NCBI RefSeq assembly: GCF_010093595.1
Contig: NW_022985460.1
Coordinates: 1-33,986, forward strand
Direction of reading: 5' to 3'
Source of the DNA: Mytilinidion resinicola
Lineage: Eukaryota; Ascomycota; Dothideomycetes; Mytilinidiales; Mytilinidiaceae
DNA length: 33,986 bases
Shown: one piece after another, positions 30,000 through 33,986 of the stretch
Numbering within the stretch: position 1 is the stretch's first letter
Layout of the letters: the number at the start of each line of letters is the position of its first letter
The notes under the pieces: model-generated
Told to the model about the DNA's origin: nothing
The model's input: the letters and a program-made list of their open reading frames with translations, nothing else
The model's database searches: none
Program-made: the position numbers and the translations under genes

Positions 30000-30558
30000 T
30001 ACTTTAATTTACTATTTTTATATTTTTTTTAATATAGTAGTATTTTTATTAAATAGTATATAATATACTTATAAATAAGCTTATATTATACTTTTTATAG
30101 TATATATAGCTTATATTTTATAGTTTATAGCTTATATTTTATAGTTTATAGCTTATATTTTCTTTAATTACTTATATATTTATAAATATATTATACTTTA
30201 TATAATAGCCTTTTTTAAAACTAATTATATTAAACTTTTATTATTAAATTTAGGCAAAAGCTTCTATAACTTATAAATATAGTATATTTATACTATATAC
30301 TAAAAGTTTTAAGTTATTTTATTAGAAATCTTTTTATTTAACCTTTAGTAACTTAATATATAATAGATATATTTTAGTGATTTTTTTATATTAGAAATCT
30401 TTTTATTTAACCTTTAGTAACTTAATATATAATAGATATATTTTAGTGATTTTTTTATATTCCTAAATACTAAGTATAGTAGTATATAATAGTAAAAATC
30501 TAGCTAATTCTATTAGAGCGTTACAATTTAGCAATATTGTTAGGGTTTTTAAGAAACC
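30000..30558. other. A/T-only stretch between the two pogo transposases
   Basis: No gene. ~30,108-30,160 has about two and a half tandem copies of a 21-bp unit (AGCTTATATTTTATAGTTTA). A perfect 69-bp tandem duplication is listed separately. The last ~70 bases (30,480-30,558) may hold a degraded N-terminus of the transposase that follows. Confidence 0.6.
30322..30459. repeat. Perfect 69-bp tandem duplication
   Basis: Units 30,322-30,390 and 30,391-30,459 (TTAGAAATCTTTTTATTTAA…TTTTTTTATA) show no difference that I can find, in a region where older repeats differ by many transitions. The duplication is therefore likely younger than the mutation of its surroundings. Confidence 0.9.
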
Positions 30559-31238
30559 GTGCACAAGGTAGTAGCGTGCACGAGCCAGTCGCCACTTCTA
30601 GCCTTTAGCCTCGCCCGCCAGCGGACGAACAAGCCTCCAGGCAAGAACTGGCCTCGAGCCTTCGAGAAACGCAATCCCGAACTTAAAGCGAGGAGAGTTA
30701 AGTTAATAGACTGGAAACGCTACGAGAATAACATATACTTTAAGATTACAAACTAGTTCGAGGTAGTAGAAAAAATAATAAGGATCCGGCTATTCTGCCG
30801 GAAAATATATATAATATAGACGAGACAGGGGTTATATTAAGCATACTTAGCTCTATTAAAGTTCTTATAGGTAAGAACGACCTGTAAGACTATAAAGGCG
30901 CGGGTGTTAAGCGGATAATAATAACTGCTATTAAGTGTATAAGTGCTAGCGGTAGGTTACTATACTCTTTTATAGTCTAGCTAGCTTTAACCCACCGGAG
31001 TAACTAGACTATATACCTAACCCCTAGATAGTATTACGGATACTTAGAAAATAGCTATAACGACTCTAAAATTAACTTAGAGTAGCTTACGCGTGTGTTT
31101 AATCCCTAAACTAAAGGACTTACTAACTAGAAACTATAGGTACTAATCTGCGACGGCTTTAGGACATATAAAACGCTCGAGATCTTAGAGTATTACTTTA
31201 GAAACAATATTATCCTGTGTTGTCTCCTCTCTTACACG

Positions 31239-31457
31239 GTACGTAAGGTCGTAATACATATACACCAGGGGTTTAGCACCGCCGGTCTAAGTTGTGATTA
31301 AACAGCAAGGATCTATTATCTATTATACCCCCCCTTTAAGCCCTCTTAGCTTTACTATCCCTACGCCCTCCTCCCAGCTAACACAAAGTCCCCGGGCATT
31401 GCGGCGACTCTCTTTACCCCTCTTTGTAAATACCTGCTAATATATACTACTACCTAG
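31239..31457 (+). other. 219-bp intron-like insertion in the pogo transposase
   Basis: It sits exactly between codons of the conserved LLSYT | SHKLQP stretch, begins GTACGTAAGG and ends CTACCTAG, with GCTAAT about 20 bases before the end. These fit fungal 5' splice site, branch site and 3' splice site. Removing it restores the family sequence without a frame change. It is longer than typical fungal introns and less AT-rich than the exon before it. I saw no target duplication or TIRs, but a small mobile insertion is not excluded. Confidence 0.55.
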
Positions 31458-32080
31458 TCTCACAAGCTCCAGCCCTGTAATATTGGAGTCTTTTCGCCGT
31501 TAAAAACAGCCTATCGTAACAAGGTTGATTAACTGTATTAAGGAGGTTTAGACTTAGTTAGCAAGGAGCATTTTACCTCTCTATACAAGCCTGCAAGGGA
31601 AAAGGCGTTTACTAAGAGGAATATTATAGCTAGGTGGGCTGCAAGTGGTTTATTTCCGTTCAATCCCGACAGAGTAATCCGACATACACCGAAGCCTCCC
31701 GCCGAACTTACCATTCCAAATAAGGTGGTAAGGCCGCAAGACGAAGCACTGCAAACGCCTATCTCGCCTACAACTCCAGTGACAACACAGGCCCTTACAT
31801 CGTTGCATAATCTGATCAAACAGGAGGCTAATAAGCCAGGCAGCAAACAGCGCCTACAGAGGCATGTACAGAAGCTCGCCAGTGCCGCTCAGATATCCTT
31901 TGCCAAACAAACCCTACTTCAGGATCAGAATCGATTCTTATACAAACTCAACAAAGAAGCCAAACGTCGCCGATCAACCAAGTCATTGATCCTAGGGAAG
32001 GCGAAGGTAATGAGCTATAAGGACCTTAAAGAGGCACGAGCGAACCGTGCTGCAAAGGACACAGCTAAGGGCAAGGGAAA

Positions 32081-32200
32081 AGGAAAACGCGGTCGTCTGC
32101 GCAAGAATCCTGCGCCGGAGGCAGAGGCAGAGGCAAGCAAGGGAAAGCGCGGTCGTAAGCGCAAGAATCCTGTGCCGGAGGCAGACGCAGAGGCGGGTTC
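32081..32200 (+). repeat. Two 60-bp direct repeats in the transposase C-terminus
   Basis: 32,081-32,140 and 32,141-32,200, each coding a 20-residue unit of the type GKRGRxRKNPxPEAxAEA. The basic KRGR core resembles an AT-hook. Confidence 0.85.
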
Positions 32201-32318
32201 GCTAGAATTAGAGGCCGGTTTATTGGTGCCAAAGGACAAAGTGGCGCGGATGAGTGAAGTTGAGCCAGCGAAGGTCCCAGAAGCGCCATTTAGGGCCCCA
32301 GTGGCGCGCATGTACTAA

Positions 32319-33038
32319 GACGGTGTTATTGCGGGTAATCTTTTGCTAGGAGTTGCGCAGGTTGTATAGGAATGAGAGGATAAAGTTTGAATAAAGATGC
32401 CACTTCGAAATGTGTTGGTTATTGCTAACTGCTCTAGAGTCGTCCGCACAGCCATAAGCCTAATAGCCACAAGCTTAGTGTAACGGGTCGTCTCTTCTAT
32501 ACCTTCCAAGTGTCACACACTAAGGCAGGGTATAGGCAAGTCGTCGTCGGGGTGCAATAGTCTTCAAAAGGTGAGGCAAGATCAATCTCAGGTATAAGAC
32601 GGGGTTGTTACTTCCAATAGGTAGTATTGAAGTCTTAAGTTGAACACGAGGTTCCTATCTATGCAAAGGAGCGTCCTTATATACGAAAGCTCCGTCCTAA
32701 GAAACCTCTTGCTCATATGGCTCTCGGCCTCGAGCCCCTCGAGCATCTCGCACGGCTCTCAGCCTCGAGCCCCTCGAGCGCTCGCCCGGCTCTCAGCCTC
32801 GAGCTTCTCGAGCCATCACGTGACGCCTTCTCGTGATGCTCTATTCTTAGATCGTTCCCATCCACCAGCAGTCCGTGGGGGAATCCAGGATCCCTATACG
32901 TCTTACACGTGATCCCCTTGGTCCCGTGACCTGGTTCTGCGTGATTAATCTTATCTGCTTGCTTGTCTCCTCGAGTGCCTCTGCGCTCGAGTTGTTCGTG
33001 TTAGGGTTTGTAACACTTAGCTTATCAGATGACATAAG
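32319..33038. other. Normal-composition sequence without a recognised gene
   Basis: Balanced GC. The downstream part probably contains the lost 3' end of the pogo element. Open frames here (for example 32,640-32,912 on the plus strand) run through the minisatellite and have no family features. A telomere-like TTAGGGTTTG at 33,001 is a single unit. Confidence 0.5.
32719..32813. repeat. GC-rich minisatellite, three ~34-35-bp units
   Basis: Units begin at 32,719, 32,754 and 32,788 with core GGCTCTCAGCCTCGAGC and a CTCGAG palindrome repeated within each. No sign of RIP. Confidence 0.85.
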
Positions 33039-33040
33039 TA

Positions 33041-33256
33041 ACGTATTTCACGAGTAAGTGGGCCACCCGGGTAAGTGGGCCACCCTACTAAGCCACAACG
33101 CCGAATACTGTAAATTACTTAACAATAAACACCTATATTTAATATAGCTAGTTATAGCGTTATCATCAAGGTTGTAGTTATATTACGCGTCGTGTCTCGC
33201 GACTTTTGGTCGGGTGGCCCACTCACCCGGGTGGCCCACTTACTCGTGAAATACGT
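33041..33256. mobile_element. 216-bp MITE of the pogo/Fot1 group
   Basis: Terminal inverted repeats of about 45 bp: left starts ACGTATTTCACGAGTAAGTG, right is its complement. The motif GTAAGTGGGCCACCC occurs twice in the left arm (and complementary at the right). TA duplications lie at 33,039-33,040 and 33,257-33,258. No coding capacity. The first seven bases and the doubled sub-terminal motif are laid out as in the Fot1 element at 28,149. Confidence 0.9.
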
Positions 33257-33258
33257 TA

Positions 33259-33986
33259 GTTTCCTGTGATGATTATGTACATGTGGGGACGCGCGGGTCG
33301 TATTGCACTAGCCAGGACCGAGTGCTTCAATCAGAAGTACCGACCAGGGTGGCAACCTTGCATGAATTTGCGTGCGATAGCAGCCACAAGGCTGATAACG
33401 ACTTCTCAGGTTTTCCGGCTCGGATAAAGCCCTTTTATAAGCATCAGGAGTAATGGGAGCTCGATAGTAGTGCTGTGGCGATGGAATTCGGTTACGCCAT
33501 AAAAGAAGACTCCGCAAATCGGGACGAAAGCGTCCGCCCCCACGCAGCGCTGACGTGGCTGCGCCATGATTGGCGACGCCGCGTGATTCCAAACAGATAT
33601 GCGGCACGGCGGGCACAGCTGAGCTGGCAGCGTCAATACAGGTGCCTAGCACAATGGAACCTAGCAACTCTCATGAATCTCCAGCATAGGGGAGATTGTT
33701 GAATCCTGCACTTGAACCATGGCGACCTTTAGATGGCAGCGACTGAACCCATTCCGGAAGGATCGTCAGGACCCTGTACTTATCGACCTAATATTCTACC
33801 TCTGTCAGGCTGACGCTGTAGCAGGCTGACAGCTTATCAAAGCCGCAAGAACCGTCCAAGGCATCTGCATATGGCCTCAAGATCGTGGTAGAGGGAGAGC
33901 AGCCGGTAGTGGAGTAAGCCATCCATAACATCACAAGAGTCCGTACTGACAGTATCCAGCATTGTTGCCGTCCATGGCTTGAACGG
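33259..33986. other. Innermost 0.7 kb, normal composition, no gene recognised
   Basis: CA/TG dinucleotides are frequent and there is no RIP. Overlapping open frames of 75-119 codons exist on both strands (for example minus 33,667-33,308; plus 33,475-33,702) and a short ATG frame starts at ~33,719, but none shows a domain, and intron signals are unclear. It may be the edge of a host gene continuing past the window. Confidence 0.4.

Larger units (their letters stand above)
30559..32318 (+). pseudogene. Second pogo-type transposase (DDE), broken in the 5' half, open in the 3' half
   Basis: Recognisable from ~30,632 as GKNWPRAFEKRNPELKARRV…IDWKRY, then after a frameshift near 30,775, PENIYNIDETGVILSIL. 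Later come LICDGFRTYKTLEILEYYF, (intron-like block), SHKLQPCNIGVFSPLKTAYRN, EHFTSLYKPAREKAFTKRNI and AASGLFPFNPDRV. First two Asp intact (30,819-30,821; 31,152-31,154); third is Asn (31,479-31,481). TAG stops replace Trp in the 5' half. From ~31,543 to the stop at 32,318 the frame is open; no ATG starts it, so 3' openness does not make a gene. The C-terminus is basic with two 20-residue repeats containing KRGR, AT-hook-like. Different subfamily from the Fot1 copy at 28,149. Terminal repeats not found, so element borders are unknown. Confidence 0.85.

Noticed and set aside
32015..32311. Minus-strand frames of 98 and 74 codons in 32.0-32.3 kb, rich in Ala/Ser/Pro.
   Set aside because: Antisense shadows of the basic repeat region of the pogo transposase.
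33308..33702. Overlapping open frames of 75-119 codons on both strands.
   Set aside because: Chance openings are expected in GC-balanced sequence; no motif, no clear introns, and frames overlap on both strands.

Overview
The window is the end of a chromosome from a filamentous ascomycete (Pezizomycotina). It opens with about 16 uninterrupted CCCTAA telomere repeats. Positions ~96 to ~31,200 are very AT-rich, full of TA and nearly free of CA/TG dinucleotides, as expected of repeat-induced point mutation (RIP, C-to-T mainly at CpA on both strands). Coding frames of transposons can be followed through RIP stop codons (Trp to TAG, Gln to TAG) and catalytic Asp to Asn changes. I see no intact host gene and no rRNA, tRNA or CRISPR. 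The species cannot be named from this sequence.

Layout. 1-95 telomere. ~1,020-3,230 (minus): RIP-destroyed N-terminal part of a subtelomeric RecQ-like helicase / OrsD-like (DUF3505) gene reading toward the telomere. 4,097-17,793: a minus-strand Ty1/copia element (copia-2) carrying a Ty3/gypsy chromovirus-type element (gypsy-1) in its gag. The gypsy carries a ~1.44 kb (TAA)n-tailed retroelement in its own gag. The segment ~4,573-15,442 is then inverted, so copia-2 and gypsy-1 are each cut at both junctions and become collinear only if the segment is flipped back. 17,794-18,087: spacer of short inverted repeats. 18,093-26,564 (plus): a structurally complete second copia element (copia-1) with 124-bp LTRs, a tRNA-iMet-type primer site and a GCCTA target duplication. 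It carries three first-order insertions: a 465-bp fold-back element, and two 295-bp solo LTRs of one family. The first solo LTR holds a second, hardly mutated copy of the (TAA)n-tailed element.

28,149-29,997 is a Fot1/pogo transposon with long terminal inverted repeats and a TA duplication. 30,559-32,318 is a second, different pogo-type transposase, mutated at its 5' side, open at its 3' side, and interrupted by a 219-bp intron-like block. 33,041-33,256 is a 216-bp pogo-type MITE. Base composition returns to normal from about 31.3 kb, marking the inner edge of the RIP-affected block; the last 0.7 kb has no gene I can recognise.

The genes do not form a pathway; the window is a layered insertion record. 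The strongest observations are the small-microhomology inversion inside nested elements, the (TAA)n-tailed non-autonomous element with two 12-bp target duplications, and the fold-back element whose empty site is preserved in the other copia copy.
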